NCBI GenBank assembly: GCA_907163375.1
Contig: CAJQUW010005239.1
Coordinates: 186,001 to 250,000, forward strand
DNA length: 64,000 bases
Reading direction: 5' to 3'
Source: Prostheceraeus crozeri
Lineage: Eukaryota > Platyhelminthes > Polycladida > Euryleptidae
Below the pieces are notes generated by a model. That model made no database searches and was not told where the DNA came from. It saw only the letters and a list, made by a program, of their open reading frames with translations. The translations under genes were made by a program, and so were the position numbers. Below, piece by piece: positions 22,101-37,100 of the stretch (positions within the stretch are counted from its first letter, which is position 1; each line of letters starts with the position of its first letter).

Positions 22101-25100
22101 TAATCGAAAGTTTGACCTCGCCTATTGTTGAACAATTTGTTTATACTTGCTGGAAATTCGGTATTTTAACTTCTTAACAGAATAACCTATCCATGACTTG
22201 CTAATACAATGGAAGTTTCATATTCAACATGCTTGATTAAGAACTGAAGTTATCGGTTATAATGATAAAGTATTTTTAAATGATGACCAACAATCAGGAA
22301 TCAGGATACTAACAATCACCAGCAGATCTTACAGAAATCAATCATACACAGTAAATGTACTACATGCAAGTCTATACTTTTTAAGTTATCCTGCTCAGAA
22401 TCACCATCGCGTTTTTATTATGTGGCTTACGTTTTCCATTTCCGAAGCATGAGCATCTTTCGATTGACAGATTCTCTGACTCCAAACTGTTTTATCCACA
22501 GAATTAGATTCATCTGCGCGCGTGGCTCCGAATCAGATAAACACAATATTTAATTCTGCGGTTATATCAATGTTGCTATCTTTTCCTCTTCACTCACTAA
22601 AATTCTATAGAGTAGTTATCAATTGATGAGGCAACTATTCAAAAAGTGCAAACAGTTGTTGAAACATTCTTGACCACCATTTTTCCACCTTCTTGTTGCT
22701 GAGAATCCGACACAGTGATTTATTACCACATAAATTACAGTTCTCGAAACCCAAACCTTTGCGTGCTCTGAAATATCGCAATTTCATGATGATAGAATTA
22801 GGTTAACAAATTAATGCAGTAACTAGACTTTTGGATTCATTTACCGGATGAATTTTATTCCCGGCGTTTTCATCTAATACATGTGTGCATAACTGCCATA
22901 GCCTATCTGTCTACAATGAACGGCTGATGTAGTAGCCATGTTGTAATGAGAATGGCCTGCGGAAGCAGATTCCAAAGAAGCTTATGGCTCATTATTACAT
23001 AAATGGAAAATGCAGAAACAAATGATATAGTGTTTCCCCGAGAAACAAGAATCCTGAAAATTTTCCTTATTCAAGACGAAAATCTGAAATATTTATAGAT
23101 TTTTATTTAAGTTAATGGATGCCTCACTATGAATGAATTACGACGTGCCTTAACCTACTAACACCCCAAGTTTCAATTAAAGATGGTCATTATAGCATGA
23201 TGGTATCCGTGGCACAGTGATTAAGTGCTTGGCCTAGCGATCTTTTGGTCCAGAGGTCGAACCCCGAAGGTGTCATTGGAAGTCGGCAGGAAGGGCATCC
23301 GGACTAAAAGTACTACAACGCTCCATAAGTCTGACTATGTCAGCACCGTCCAAGCCCCAAGTATGGGGAGTAGTGACGTAAAAGCTTCAAAAGCTTCATT
23401 ATGGCATAAACGAACATTCTTGAAGCAATTTTCATATGACTGATGGACATTGTGAATGCTTTTAGATGTGACTTGTGCACTAATTTTTCTCTTTTGGTGT
23501 CAAGTGATACGAGTACTTGCAACAAACTAAGACAGTCTCTTTGAAAGAAGCATTGACTTCTTTATGGTGTACGTTGGCGATGAAAACAATGACAGCATAA
23601 TAGACCTTTCTCGTTAACAATGGATTTAATTGATTGCCTTGAACTGTAAGGTTGATGCAATAACTTAAATTTAGAATAATTATGCAACAGTTCCGTGATC
23701 GTTCTGCGGTAATGCATAAAGTTTGACAATTTCTTTCATAAAAAGAGAATAGTTTATGTCTGTTATAGCGAGTCGCAGATAATCACGGATTATAAATTTG
23801 TCATCTATGAGATGACAGCTGTGCATGTATAGCTGAATAAATTATTCGAGTAGATGCTTTACACTTTACAGTTCAGAAATAAAAAACGGTAGCGCGGATG
23901 TTAACAATAAGCGGCACCCACTACAAAATGCAGACTATTTCGTATTATTCAAACTGCATTCATTACCAACACCCCTCATTACGTAAAACCTGAGTATAAT
24001 AACTTATCTGTTGTTACAAAACTAAGAAAATATTGCCAAACTAGAGGGAACATGAAAAATAATTTTGGATGCTACTGTTGCACAGTTCATTGCATACTAC
24101 GACGGTCTCATAATTTCGATCTATATTTTGCATGGTTCCGGTTCTCATCCCTGGCGCATCGATAAAGTTTCTTATCTTAGATACAGATGACACAGTAACA
24201 CTACAGAGTAGAAGAGAAGAACAGATTGAAATGTATGAAATATCTATCAAATTACACACGTTATGATGCACGATTCTCATCTGTTTGTTTCATTCCAATA
24301 AAATTAGTTTTCAAATGGTTCTATTAGTTTTGGTGATACTCGATTACGAATTTTGCATTATTCACACTGAATCGCGCACTTGCACGAAGGACACATTCGT
24401 AGATCGATGAAATCTGTGGTAGCAAGCCATCGCGAATCGATGCGTTGAAAGATTCAACTCTGATCATGTTACCCTTCATATTTTGAAGCTCTTTATATTG
24501 ACAGCTCTAATTGATTTTCATAAGTCGGAAGTCGTCAAGCTGCAGTGGTGAGGTGTATTATTAACAATAATCAAAGTTGATTTCAATGGTATCAAAAATC
24601 AGAAAGATGAAATTGCTTCAAGATGAGTGATGTAGTTTTCATATTGATACACGATAGATAAGTTTTATTGGACAGTAGTCATAGTACCATGAACTTGAAT
24701 TGAAAATTTGATAATTGTTTCGGCATGAAGTCAAAATGTTGACCTATGATCATCATAGGTTAAACACTCCATGTAAAATTTAAAAAACAGGAACACTCCT
24801 AGCAACATAAAACAACATGTTTCTGTTAAAATGACAGTCGGAATATTGATAGCCTCTCACAGTTTGAAACCAGACATTTCTCCACAAATTGTCAACTATT
24901 GATTTTCCGCCTAAATTCTCAACAGAAACAGGTTTTACTTGTTGATCAGAATGTTCCTGTCATTTCACCTTCTTTCGAGGCTTTTTCTTGGACAATGTAA
25001 TCAAAGTGAGTTTCAGGATTATTTTGACCACGAACCATTGCTCTAATAGTCTACAGAAATCATCTCTCACCTTAGTACCTTGGATGTTTCCAGTTCGAGC

Positions 25101-28100
25101 CGACTCGCCGAGAGCTTATATCATGAATATTTTGGATCAACTCGTGTCAAGTCCAATGGTGCTGACAAGCCCAGCCGAATCAAGATGCCGAGTCGAAGAT
25201 CTCTAAAGAGAAAAATCAAAGGAAGACAGAAGATCAAGCGCGTTTTTCAAAATAGAAGGTCAAGCCTGGATAGTTTACCTATTATCTGATGTGGGGACAA
25301 TCTAAGTTAAATTGTACCAATGGAAGGCGACTTATCTGCATATGCGTATATGAATTATAGATGTCTAATTTCTCTGTTGTATACACTATTTTATTAACTA
25401 ATCGTACTATGTATTCCAACACCGGACCGGTACAGTTTTAACTAATTTGCGATAAGAGAATAATTTGATTGGGTGCTGAGAGTATGCTAAATACAGCAAT
25501 TTGCTAAGAATCTGCATCTACATATGTACCGAAAGTCTGATGGCTTCTGAGAAAACGGCTGATAAGATTGAAATTTTATGATTTTATGATGTATATGTAG
25601 GCCTACATAGAAAGTTCGAAAAATTACTAACTTTGTAACTTCATGTCACAGAAATCCTGATTTTCATTCGCAAATTCACAAATTGCATGCATGCTTTCAA
25701 TATTGCGAACTTGTTATTCAAATGTATTTACTTAACAAAATTAATGCTAAAACCGCTAAATACCAGATACACCGTACTTGACTTCTTCTTTGACTTTCTA
25801 TTACACTTTCATTTATAAATCAAATTTTGACTGATTATTGTAATAGATTGAAGACAGTGCTGTTGTGGAAAAAGATTTCAAAGGCTTAACAATTATTGTC
25901 AGAGTAAACGACAAACGTGTATACCAATTTTTAAACGAGAACGATTCTGTCAAAAATAGTCATAAATAGTAAAATCTATCTCTGAATCGGTCTGCATCGA
26001 AAAACTGAAAAGCGTGTGATAACCTCTCTGCTATTTAGATTTGTTGCGGATTAGCACTCTACTTACAGTAAGGAAATGGAAATCATGATACCAATTAACT
26101 ATAGGAATTGACTAAGAATCTTAACTAAGGAAGAAATTGGTTTTGATTTTGATAAACATACCGTTTTTCTATTTTCATAGGCGAATTCCTCTGCCTACAG
26201 ACAAAATAAAAGAAGTAACAAAACTCATCATTTGTCTTTTCAGTTGTCAACAATTATGAAGCCGCTACAGAAAAAGTTGAAGAAAAAGAAACAAGGGTGA
26301 GTACTACCTTCGATTTGCTGCTATTAGTCAAGTTATTTTGAACAGGCATAATATTTGTGCTCCAGATCCAATTAATATGTGACTTGTGCTGCCGTCATTG
26401 TCCATTAAAATATCCCACGGAGGACTTCATTTTCGTAAAATTGTGTAGCGAAGTTGAGAAAATTTACCTGACTTAATAATCCTTCGCAAGTTGATCAGAT
26501 CAATTCCAAAAGCTTAAACATGATCACCCAGTCATAATTCATGCTGCATTGCCTAATTTTTATAGTGTTTTTATATCTTTTGTATTCAGTCAGATCAATT
26601 TCTACATTTATCAATATTGGCAAAATTTAGTTCAAAACTACCTGCCGCATTTTTATCTTCATACTTTTTTAAAGTCATTAGACCCTGCCAATAAGAAATT
26701 TTAATCGTAATCGGTCTGTCTCAAGATAGACAATGTACATTAAGTTTATCTTGATGTACCCGACCGAAATTTGTTCACATGTAACCGAAATGTATGAGAC
26801 CGAAATTTACTACATGTATCAATCATTGAATAATTAAAGTTTGCCATCAAATGCTTGACTCCTTCCGTCACTAACGAAATTTACAACCTACGTGTAAGTC
26901 AAGAAATACATCTACAAATCTTTTTGTACTACGTTTTGGCTAACATGTGAATAACATTCAAAATTCTTCACATTGTCTAGTTGTTGAAATTAATCATTTG
27001 TTGTTTCATTTTATTGCTTTAACTTGTCGTCTAATAACTGTGTTTGGTATTTTATCCGATTTTTCGAAATTAGATTACAGAACTTGAAGAGCGACTAGCA
27101 AAACGGGAGAATGAGTTAAATCAAGTACGCATACGTAAGTAATATACCGGTATTTGATCTTACTTTAATTCTCAACTTTGAGTTTACTTCTGAAACCTTT
27201 CATTTCAGTTCTGGAGCCCCTACTAAATGATTACCACAATTTACAAGATAAATGGGAAGGTGGAGAAAAACTTCGAATGGAAGCTGTCACTCTCGCTGCA
27301 AAGGTAAGCTTAAAATGTCATACATGTGTGAATATATGGTAAGGGGTGTAGACAATGTAGATGATATAACTCTGAAATTTCCCAGTCACTGCAACAAGAG
27401 AGTGCTATAGTTATTAGTAAAGCATGAGTTGTAAGCAAATGCAAGCTGGGTTGCGGAAACTATGTGACAAGAGAACAAGCATTTTGCTGTCATTTGTTTT
27501 TCACAGGTAAATTTGCTCTAATTTGATGCTTTTTTTTGTTTGTTACATGAATTGTCATATTTTGTAGACCGGCATTTGAATCTTAAGACTAAAATTAGAT
27601 GTTACTCTTAGATGTAGTTGACCTAGCGGCGGGAGATGTTACCCCTGTTTTCAATTTGCTCAAGGCAAAACAAAGTATCTTGACTATCGATAAACATTTT
27701 ATTGGTCGATCACAAAAAAAATTGCATTTACAAAGGACAGGGCCTTCTATCGGTAGTTGACAAGTGGGCCGAATACTCATCGACTGTGCACTGTAAATCG
27801 AGTAAATCGACCGATATAAGACGCTAGACGCCGAAAAGGCCCGGTCTTTTGCAGCTGTATTTTATTTTGTGATTGACCAATGAAACGTTTATCGAGAGAG
27901 TCCATATACTTTGTTTTGCCTTGAACAACTTGAAGACATGACTAAATTAGATGTTTAGTCAATTTCATGTGATCTTCTTTCACTTGAACAATTGAATCAA
28001 ATTTTTTTCCTTACTCGTGACAGAAGTTATATTTGAGCATTTTTTATACTTGCAGCTTCATAGTGAGAACAAAAAATTGAAGCGTCAGAGCACGAATTTC

Positions 28101-31100
28101 ATAAATTTGATGAAGGATATGTGCGAACCTCATCTCATCCAACATGCTGTGGAAATCGAAATTGAAGAAGCAGATGAAAAGGGGACTGAAGTTGTCAATA
28201 CTCTGAATGATCAGTTGAAAAGTAAGTTTAACTCATTCTGACATTAGATGCCGTTATGATGGAATGAGGCAACTTAAATCGGTCGAATTATTGAAGTTAT
28301 GAAAACACAGACTGTGACGCACGTGTAATCTAACCGATGTAATGTAAGTAACCAAACCGAATTGTGATTGAAACAGTGCGGCTTAAGTTGTCATTTGAGT
28401 TTAGTTATTGCTGCTGCAATCAAATGAAATGTTCTGAGGTTGATATTTTGTATTCAAATAATGTGTATTACTCCAACATTCAAACTTGAAAAGCCACGAC
28501 CTTTGGTCGGAGTGGTCGATGTGATAGCATGTCTGAACATCGACACATTGATTATGCTAAAGTCAGAGATACTGTGCCAAGTGTTTCAATGCTGAGTGGC
28601 TGCCATCATGGGCATCTACCACCAAGTGTTCGAAAGTTACTCAGCAACTTGTTTTGTCATCATCTTTTTTCGTACAGTAGTCACTTTACAATAAATGATT
28701 CTCACCACAATTCAACATATTAAAGTTTTCGACACATTGTCAATGTTCATAGACCTAACACTTACTATCTTTTGGAAAGAAAATTGTTGGAGTTCTGAGT
28801 GATATTCACAATTTAGTACCGAATAGAGTTGTATAGCTATTTCTGGGACAACCTTGACTTCCATACAGCATGTATACATTCTCCACTCATGTTGGAGCGC
28901 ATTTGAAACACACATCTCATACATGTATTTTAATTCCAAAATAAATAGATCACAACCAACATGCACACACAATGCATAAACTGCATACACAGCTTACTTT
29001 ACTGAGTCTTATCTCAACTCAATTTCTATGAAATATATTATAAGCTTCATGCGAAAAGTCCATTTCTACCCTCTAAGCCTTCTTTTGCACAGCACAACTG
29101 TCGGTATACGCAACGTTTTCGTTTGACGAATCTGTATGCAAAAATCGCACTTGGGGGAGTCTACAAATATCAGATTAGCATAACTATTGAATAATCAATT
29201 ATTCACAAATGTCAATCACTGTGAAGCAATAAACTCTTTTAACTCTTTGACCGCTATTCTTGTATCACTTTTCTGCAAAATTGTGCTCATTTAATTTTTG
29301 CTCTTGTGATTATGTTTACAATCTGCATTAAATACTAGCATTTAAAGCTGAAGCATGATGCTAATGTCATACATTTTCAGAAAAGTAATGAAAAAGTTTA
29401 GATAAGCATGTTTGTATAATAGGTCTGCAGGTCATTAGAGGTCAAAAGGTCAAATGTAATAAGAGCAATATCTTGATTTCTTAATACTTCTGCATTGTTT
29501 CCTCATTAACTCAGCTTTTTAACTAAGCCAGTAAGGAAATATAACAGAAAGCATCGATCGGTTTTTGAATTTGACAATTTCGGATTTATATATTAAAAAT
29601 CCATGCCTGTAAACGCAATGTCATACAGGAAATCTGTTCAGCAAATTGTTTTTTGCCTCTTCCTCCTACATAAATTCATACGGAAGGACTCAACACAGGA
29701 CCTTTTTGCTGAATGTATGGAATATTCCATACTGAAATGAAAGATTTTAGCTTCTTGTATCATTGTATAATATTTTATCTTGATTTAGTGCAATAGAATG
29801 TTTATTCGTGCAGTTAGAATAAGTTCAAATATATACCCACGACGGTCAATGGTGTGCTTGCCCTCGCTCGACCGTCAAAGATTCAATTCAGCATTATTTC
29901 CCAATTTAGAAACTCAGCTCGGATGCCGATGCATTGCTGTCAAGCATTACATCATCGATTACTTGTATATTGTTCTGTATAAAGGTAAACGTCAATTTAC
30001 AATGGATTTGCACAGTATACAATTATTTATTAATTTCAAAGTTTTCAATTTCATCTTCATTAATGAGATCGGTATCTTGAAATTCAACAGAAGGTTACTT
30101 AAATATTTGAAGTCAAATACAAATCTGGATAATTCTAGCAGATAATTCAAGTCATTCATTTAGTAGGTGAGCAATTTTCAGTGTTCAGAGGTTGACTCAA
30201 GGTCAGAGTTAGATCTCCCATAAATTTTATTTGCAGGAAAACAAAGCAAATTAAAAAAGTTCTAGCAACTGCCTAGCGTTTCGTGTCGCAGACACATATT
30301 CGTGGCCCGTTTAAGTGACTACATGTTTACGGCATGTATTAAAAACATCAACGAGTAATTTATGGCTTTTCCCAAACTTATTTTTTACTGGTACAAGTCA
30401 GTGAATCAGTGATTCTAAAAATATGTTGCACTGTCATTGCTATGAATATGATAACATATTGTGAGAAATCAGCATTAATTGATATCCTGAAATCCTGACT
30501 ACGGCAGATACCTCACACGAAATTCTTTTGTCTTCTTGCCCTGCGATTTTCAGCAGCAGCTTGAAATGTCACGCAAGGATGACCATGTCACGTCAAGTAA
30601 TCATGGCTACTTCAGGTGACCTGAAATGACGCTAAATTGTAATAGTGTTTTTCTCAAACGTTTGTGATGCATTTGTGCTGATGTTTCAGGCTTCGTGCTT
30701 TCCATGCCAGTGAAACAGTGAACTAAATATTGTAATGTAAAAATTTTCAATTAATTATTCATGCACATTCCTCACGAGTGGCGACGAATGATCAGATGAA
30801 ACTAAATGTAACTTATTTCATTCAAAAATGATCGTTGTATGAGGATTTACTTGCACTATAATTGAAACCAATCACATACATTTCAATGCAGATGTATAAA
30901 TTTTTATTTATCATCAACCATCACATCAGTGATATCCTCATGTGAGTTTCCGGAACGTTTGTGCAGAAAGTATCGTCATGGTATATCGTCCAAAGCTAAT
31001 GAAAAAGCAGGAAGTGCGGTTGAAGGCTTGTCATTCTGCAAAATCACTCGTTATGTAATTATTTATTTCAGTTGTAAAACAACAGACTCAGGACCGGACA

Positions 31101-34100
31101 TTTACAAACAGAATTTTAAATTTGACGTATCCTACTTTAATCGGTGCTGGTAAAAACCTCGATCATCATGCAACTTTTGGTCCTAAAAGCCAAATTTTGA
31201 CTCCTGATAAATGTATTACTGTAGTAACTTTATCAACACGAGCATTGTATAGTGAGTAGAATCGTACTCTGTGATAACTCTGCATTTCTATCAGTTAAGG
31301 AAAACATATACTTCGTACTGAAATGAATGAATGTAAGACGTAAAGATAACAAAACACGTTCACCTACTCTCAATGAACATAAACTCGCATACAAGTAGCG
31401 CATCACTTGGTATGGAATTGCTCAAGAAGCAGTACCAGTTCTCTTTAAAGTCTATTTCGGTAGGAGGGGAAAGAGTTCACATTTCAAGTGAAAGAATTTC
31501 TTCGCTGTTTGCAATCTTTCTTTCGCGAAATGCAGTTGTTTCAGAAGTTTGAAGATTCAACAGTCGCATAGATTTTGATCAGGAGTGAAAAGGACATTAT
31601 CTCAATATTTGGATACTTCTCTCACTAAAGAAATTAAAGTTCCTTCAATGCATGAGATCGTAAGTTGTTGTGTCGAGCAGCATCAATTGCTCCTTTGTTC
31701 ACTCTTGGAGACTCGACACTGTTCGTCAGTGACACGGGAGAATTGTAAAATTTATTGACGTGACAAAAAGTTTCTACTTTCTTGCGGATACGTTTAAAGT
31801 TTCTGAATGTACAAACTCAGAAGAACTTCTTGCTTAATTCCTTGGGGTTTTTTTTATCGTTTTGATGTTTTCAATCGACTGAGGTGAAGGCCACGTCACT
31901 ATCACTGATGATCGAGAGCCAGCACAGTATGCACAACGATTATTTCAACGTTCGCAGACCTATTCTAAGTGGACGTAGTCGTGGTTTTCTCATTTATTTT
32001 GGCAATTTTGTATAACATTTATTCATTTGGCTTATATCAAAATTCAGATAACTAATTGATGTCTTGTAAAATGATGCACTGCATCAATATTCATCCATTG
32101 ATTAATGCATGCTAGGCGCAAGCATTGAGTACCGCTAATAGCAGTACCAGTACCGCTCAATAGGCTTGTTTTGATATCGGAAATCGGCTTGTATCATCTG
32201 GGCAAATCTTCTTTATGAGCCAGCTATTATAGAAAAGTAATTGACTTTCGAATGTTTGACAAATTATATCATTGTTTATGTTTGTGACAATCTTTGCTTC
32301 TTATCTTTCAGGTTTGAATAATGAACTCAGTGAAATGAAAGCGAAATTCGAGGCTTCAGAAAAAGAATCTTTTATTCTCAGGGATCAAGTGGCAGCATAT
32401 CAAGATCGTGAATCAGACTTGCTAGCTGAATTGGAGAATAAGCGAGAGCTGCTAAATAAATATGAGAATGGTGAGGTCTGCGAACAGATTAGTGTTTAAC
32501 GTTATAATGGATTAAAAACATCCAACATTTTCAGTTTCTCGAGAAGCGATCGTCCAAATAAAGCAGTCAGAGGAGCAGCTAGAGGCTCAAAAAGCTGAAA
32601 TCACTGACATGACAAAGAAAAATCAGGAAATGAAGATCGAGAATGAATTCCACAGAAGACAAAGTCGAAGACTGACATGCATGCTAGAAAATCCAGATGC
32701 GGTTATGGAAGACATGATTGAGACAAGCAACTTGATGCATGACGTTGCCAAAAAAGATGAAGAGGTGAATATTGTCATTGCTCTTTTAATTACTTTAAAA
32801 TTCATGAAATGATTGATGCACACTCTTAAGCGGTCGCTCAAAAGTAAAAAAAAATCACATTTTGACTATTGAGCAAAGATATGGGCCTTCTGTGGCTTGT
32901 GCTATTAAATTCGGTTGGTTATTAACGCTATCCATACCTGAAGCAGGACAGGTGGCCCGTCATATTTGTGCTGTGGTTCTCTAAAAACTAGTCCGCTTGA
33001 TCTACGCCTCTGTGACCATTAGCTTTAGTGTATTTTCAAACTGTTCACTAAAGGCTAGGGCTAAGCGATAGCTGCACCTTCTCACACCGATGCACCGAAA
33101 ATTTAATAAATTACACTGAAGCACTTATTAAAGAATAGGCGAAATTTAATTTGTCTCGCGTTCTGCATTGACGTGCAATAGTCAGTCAACGCTTCAGAAT
33201 CTTGAAGACAGGGCTTCTATCCTTTATAATTAACGTTTATGATTTCTAGAATTTAATGCTGATTTTAATGATTGCTAAGAAAATTCTAATACTGCCCAAG
33301 AATTTGAAACAGACCTACATCGTCTTCCTTTGATTTGATTTTACCAATACTTACAGTTGCAGGTGGCTCTCATCATACTTAAACCACACACCTCTATGAT
33401 GGTTCTGATGAAATTCTTTAAAACTAGATGGAGACAGAAATCATCCATAGATATGCAACTAAAAATGACAATGACTAAACTGTTAAGTCAGTGGCTGACA
33501 AAGCGTCGAGTTTTTAATTGACTCTTAAAATTAGAGATATATTCGAAGCAATGTCACCTTTGTTTGCAAATTGCTGTGCAAGGTCAGCATCTCAACATTA
33601 CTCTGCTTCAAGCAGACTATCTCTGTTATGTGATGATTTCACCGGATGCCAGAAAATCCTTTGGACGGATCGCTGACTGCTGGAATGCTAAGTCAGTATA
33701 GATCTTAGCAAGAGGAACAACAGCAGGGCATGCGATTTTCACTATTATATTCCGAAATTCTGGGATCGTGGGAATTATTCTTCTTGGCCTAAAATGATTT
33801 ATTATCCAATATTTTCGTCACTTTTTCCATTTTATCTCTGCATCAGGAAATGTATCAGTTATTTTATTATAGCCGTGATTTTCAAAAAGTTTCATTTTCA
33901 TGTCGTAGAAACTTGTAGTTTGAATTGAATTGATAAAAAGAATTGTGGATAAACTGTATATTTCATATACATTTCTCTCAAATTGGCTGTGACTAAGACA
34001 CCAGATAAAATGAATTAACTATAATTGATACAGCAAAACAGCAATTTAATGGAAATTTGAACGTCTCGGTGCACTGGCCCGAGAACCGGTCTACCGCGCA

Positions 34101-37100
34101 CAGCCCTACTAAAAACCATAGGATTTGACTCACTGGAATGTCAAATTTATGACATACAATAGTAACCAAAAATGTGTGTCACCTCGAAATATAACCAAAT
34201 GCATGCATGTCAAAGCCTCTTCCATACCACTATAAATGTTCTAAGATTGCATAGGCCTTAGTTAAGAAAAGCAATTAACCTGACGATAAACAGTGATATC
34301 TTCAAAATTCAATAAGACTATAAATTGTAAGGGAGACCTCCTGATGAATTGATGAATTCTCTGATTCCCGAGTCATAAATATTTACATGTATTATTATCA
34401 AGTTATCATTTGCATTCTGAAGAATGGTAATCCACTCTTCGACCACGATGATTATAAGTCCTTCAAACATTTGACGACGCCTCTTTTGGATACTTTCCCC
34501 TAGACCAGATTCCATTACACATGTTCGATAGGGTTGCAATCTGGTGATCTTGATGTCAACTCTATCCTTCAAGTGTTTCTATCATGATGAAGCTGATCAG
34601 CCAATGATGAGCTATGTTTCACGAAAGATAGAATCCGACAGTCTACTAGCGATGCATAAAAAACTAGTACGAGATTAACATTCGCATTCACGCTTTTCGA
34701 ATTTCACTAAAGATTTCAGAATTTGTAACTCACTAAGGTCACAAACACAGATCGCTCCCAGAACACTATTTGACCTAACTTCACAGACTTTGTATACCTT
34801 ATCTGGAGTTCTCAGCTTTCATTTGCTCATCCTTTCATATGGACTTCCGTTCTTGCGGCATCCGCCTTTCATTCCGCAGTCTTCGAAACTTGCTCTAAGC
34901 AGTGGGCGGTTGCTGCGTTCGGTGGATTTCCTTGTAAAACATTATTTATTCACCAAATCTCGTTTTGAGTCTTGCTCTCTACCTCAAAATTATTCTTTTT
35001 CTAAAATTCAGAAGTCACACCATTTCTGATGCTACCAACTTCATTAATGAAAAGCCAAAAACCTCTACTATAAACATATCTTCCTTAGTTCCCTTTGTTT
35101 TCCATTCCACTTTTATGTCACAATTTTGCTGTCATCTTTTCGTTGATCATGCAGGCATGCTTGAGTACAATTAACTTCGAAATCAAATCTTTCTATTACC
35201 AGTGTATTTTTATAACGATGTTACTTATTGACATTAGAAAGCAATTCAAAAGGTGACAGACATTTTTGGGATTAGTGTATATTGAAATGGCTTGAGAAAG
35301 GAAGTATCAACATTTCCTCCCACAGCCATGTTGTACAACCCAAGCGCAGTGAAGGATGGACATATAGCTAAGGGAGGAAGCTTTTATTTCCTCCGAAAGA
35401 ATGTAGCTTTCATTTTGTGACTTATGGATGTCTATTGTTCATTATAAAATTGATAGTTACACCGCGAAATCTATGACTGAATTGATCTATGCAGTATATT
35501 GATATTTTGCTAGTCTCTTGGCAGTTAAGATTGCCGGAGGATGTCATGACTGCATGGGAAATACAGAGGTGTGTAAATTGTGGATGTGGCTTACAGGAGG
35601 ATTGAAAAACAAAGAATTTCGACCCCTTTGTGTTGTGATGGAATTGTGGACAGCACTCGGACGGTCTTGGCATTCTCAGAGCCTCATAGGTAGTAGTAGT
35701 AAACGTTTATTTCAAAGTCATGGAAATTTACAATACGAATCACGTTTATATGCAAACAAGCATGTAGATTTACAGGTGACAATGTATGGTTGGTCAGAAA
35801 ATTAAAGAATGATCATGATCATACAAGTAGCGTGCTTATGAAAAAGATCAAAAAACTCAAGAAATGCGATTTGAAATGAAGTTGTGAATGGGATGAATGA
35901 GTTATGCCTTCGTTGAGAACGCACGATAGGCATCAACAACTGTCCGCTATGTTGAAGTCGACCAGGATGTAAGTGTTGAAGAATGTCATTGCTGTTTTCG
36001 ATTTGATGGAAGAATGACAATGCACGATTGTATCGGCGAATCTCAGGTCCACTTTGTTGTTTTTTTTTTATGCCGAAGCTTGTAATTTTGATGATTTTCC
36101 TGTATGTATGATTTAATTGTATTTTTGTCTTAATTGACCCAAAATAATTTGAATAAGCATGCATCGTCCCTCAACATACTAAAAGGATGCCCATTTAAAC
36201 AAATCAGAGAGAGAGGGGATAACTGTTATGGCAGAAATCTATGTAGCATGGAGCGTTGATAACGCTTTCGAGTAATAGACATTTAGTCGTTGAGAAGTAT
36301 TTTTCATTTGAAATAAGTTATTTTCCCTCCTATCTAACACATGGCATAATTAAAATGGGCATCCTTTAAAGACTTCTGTGATTCGTTCTTTATAGGAGCT
36401 TGCATATGAAAGGTTAATTGAGGGAGAAAAGTTAACTTTCTGATCCCATGGGACTGAAAAGCTAATTTTTCCCCCTGCAGGTTATATAAAAGAGATATTT
36501 TTTCACTCTCATACAAAATAAAGAGTAGTTTATTGAAGGTCTGAAAAATGCATGTATTGGATGCATTTTGTAAAACGGATTGTACATTCTTTCTTTCTTA
36601 AATAAAAAACGAAGTCAAGATTTAAACATTCAAACGGTCGAATATGAGAGTAATTATAGCGGTAATGATAATGGAATAATTTGCACTGTCATATCGCACG
36701 TAGGAGTAGCACATTAAAAATTAAAGAATTAAAAAAGGGATTTACAAAAAATATGACCTAAACGCAAAAGTGTCTTTTATCTCAAGCAATGTAAAATCGT
36801 ATTTCTCGTTTAAAAGTATTAAGTCAATTCCGCTGATGAAGTCGTGTGTTGTCTATGAATTTTCATGATTGAGAGGTCCAATTGGCCAATACATTGACAA
36901 AACTAAACGTGGATTGAGGAGCATGAAACGAAACCAACAGCAATTAATGAAAATGTGCATGACTGTGTATAATTGCAACTCAGAAATTTGACAACAATCT
37001 AAAACAGTGTTTAAGTGAAAATGTTCTTCGACGTTTATAAACGTTTTACTAGAGGCAACGCGAGCCAATGTTTCGCGACCTTGCAGATTGTACCTTCGCG

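Larger units (their letters stand above)
16151..26243. other. Intron 1 of the shootin-1-like gene (10.1 kb)
   Basis: Bounded by GTAAGC and TTTTCAG. It contains LINE endonuclease remains at 19368-19850, a hAT element at 20031-21158, a diverged minisatellite at 21590-21830 and a SINE at 23201-23384. The stretches 16.2-19.3 kb, 21.9-23.2 kb and 23.4-26.2 kb hold nothing else I recognise. A 70-codon basic frame at 25080-25289 is noted but not supported as a gene. Confidence 0.65.

Noticed and set aside
23201-23290. Possible tRNA gene
   Set aside because: A- and B-box-like words are present, but the acceptor stem does not pair and the unit continues into a repeated SINE body.
25080-25289. 70-codon, lysine- and arginine-rich open frame in intron 1
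   Set aside because: No recognisable domain, no convincing donor, and no fit to the phase 1 intron; chance or decayed element is likelier.
29798-30145. 115-codon open frame in intron 5
   Set aside because: No matching family or splice borders; AT-rich second half reads like non-coding sequence.
34318-34572. Open frame on the - strand that looked like a transposase end
   Set aside because: The resemblance rests on a few residues only, with no catalytic motif or terminal repeats nearby.
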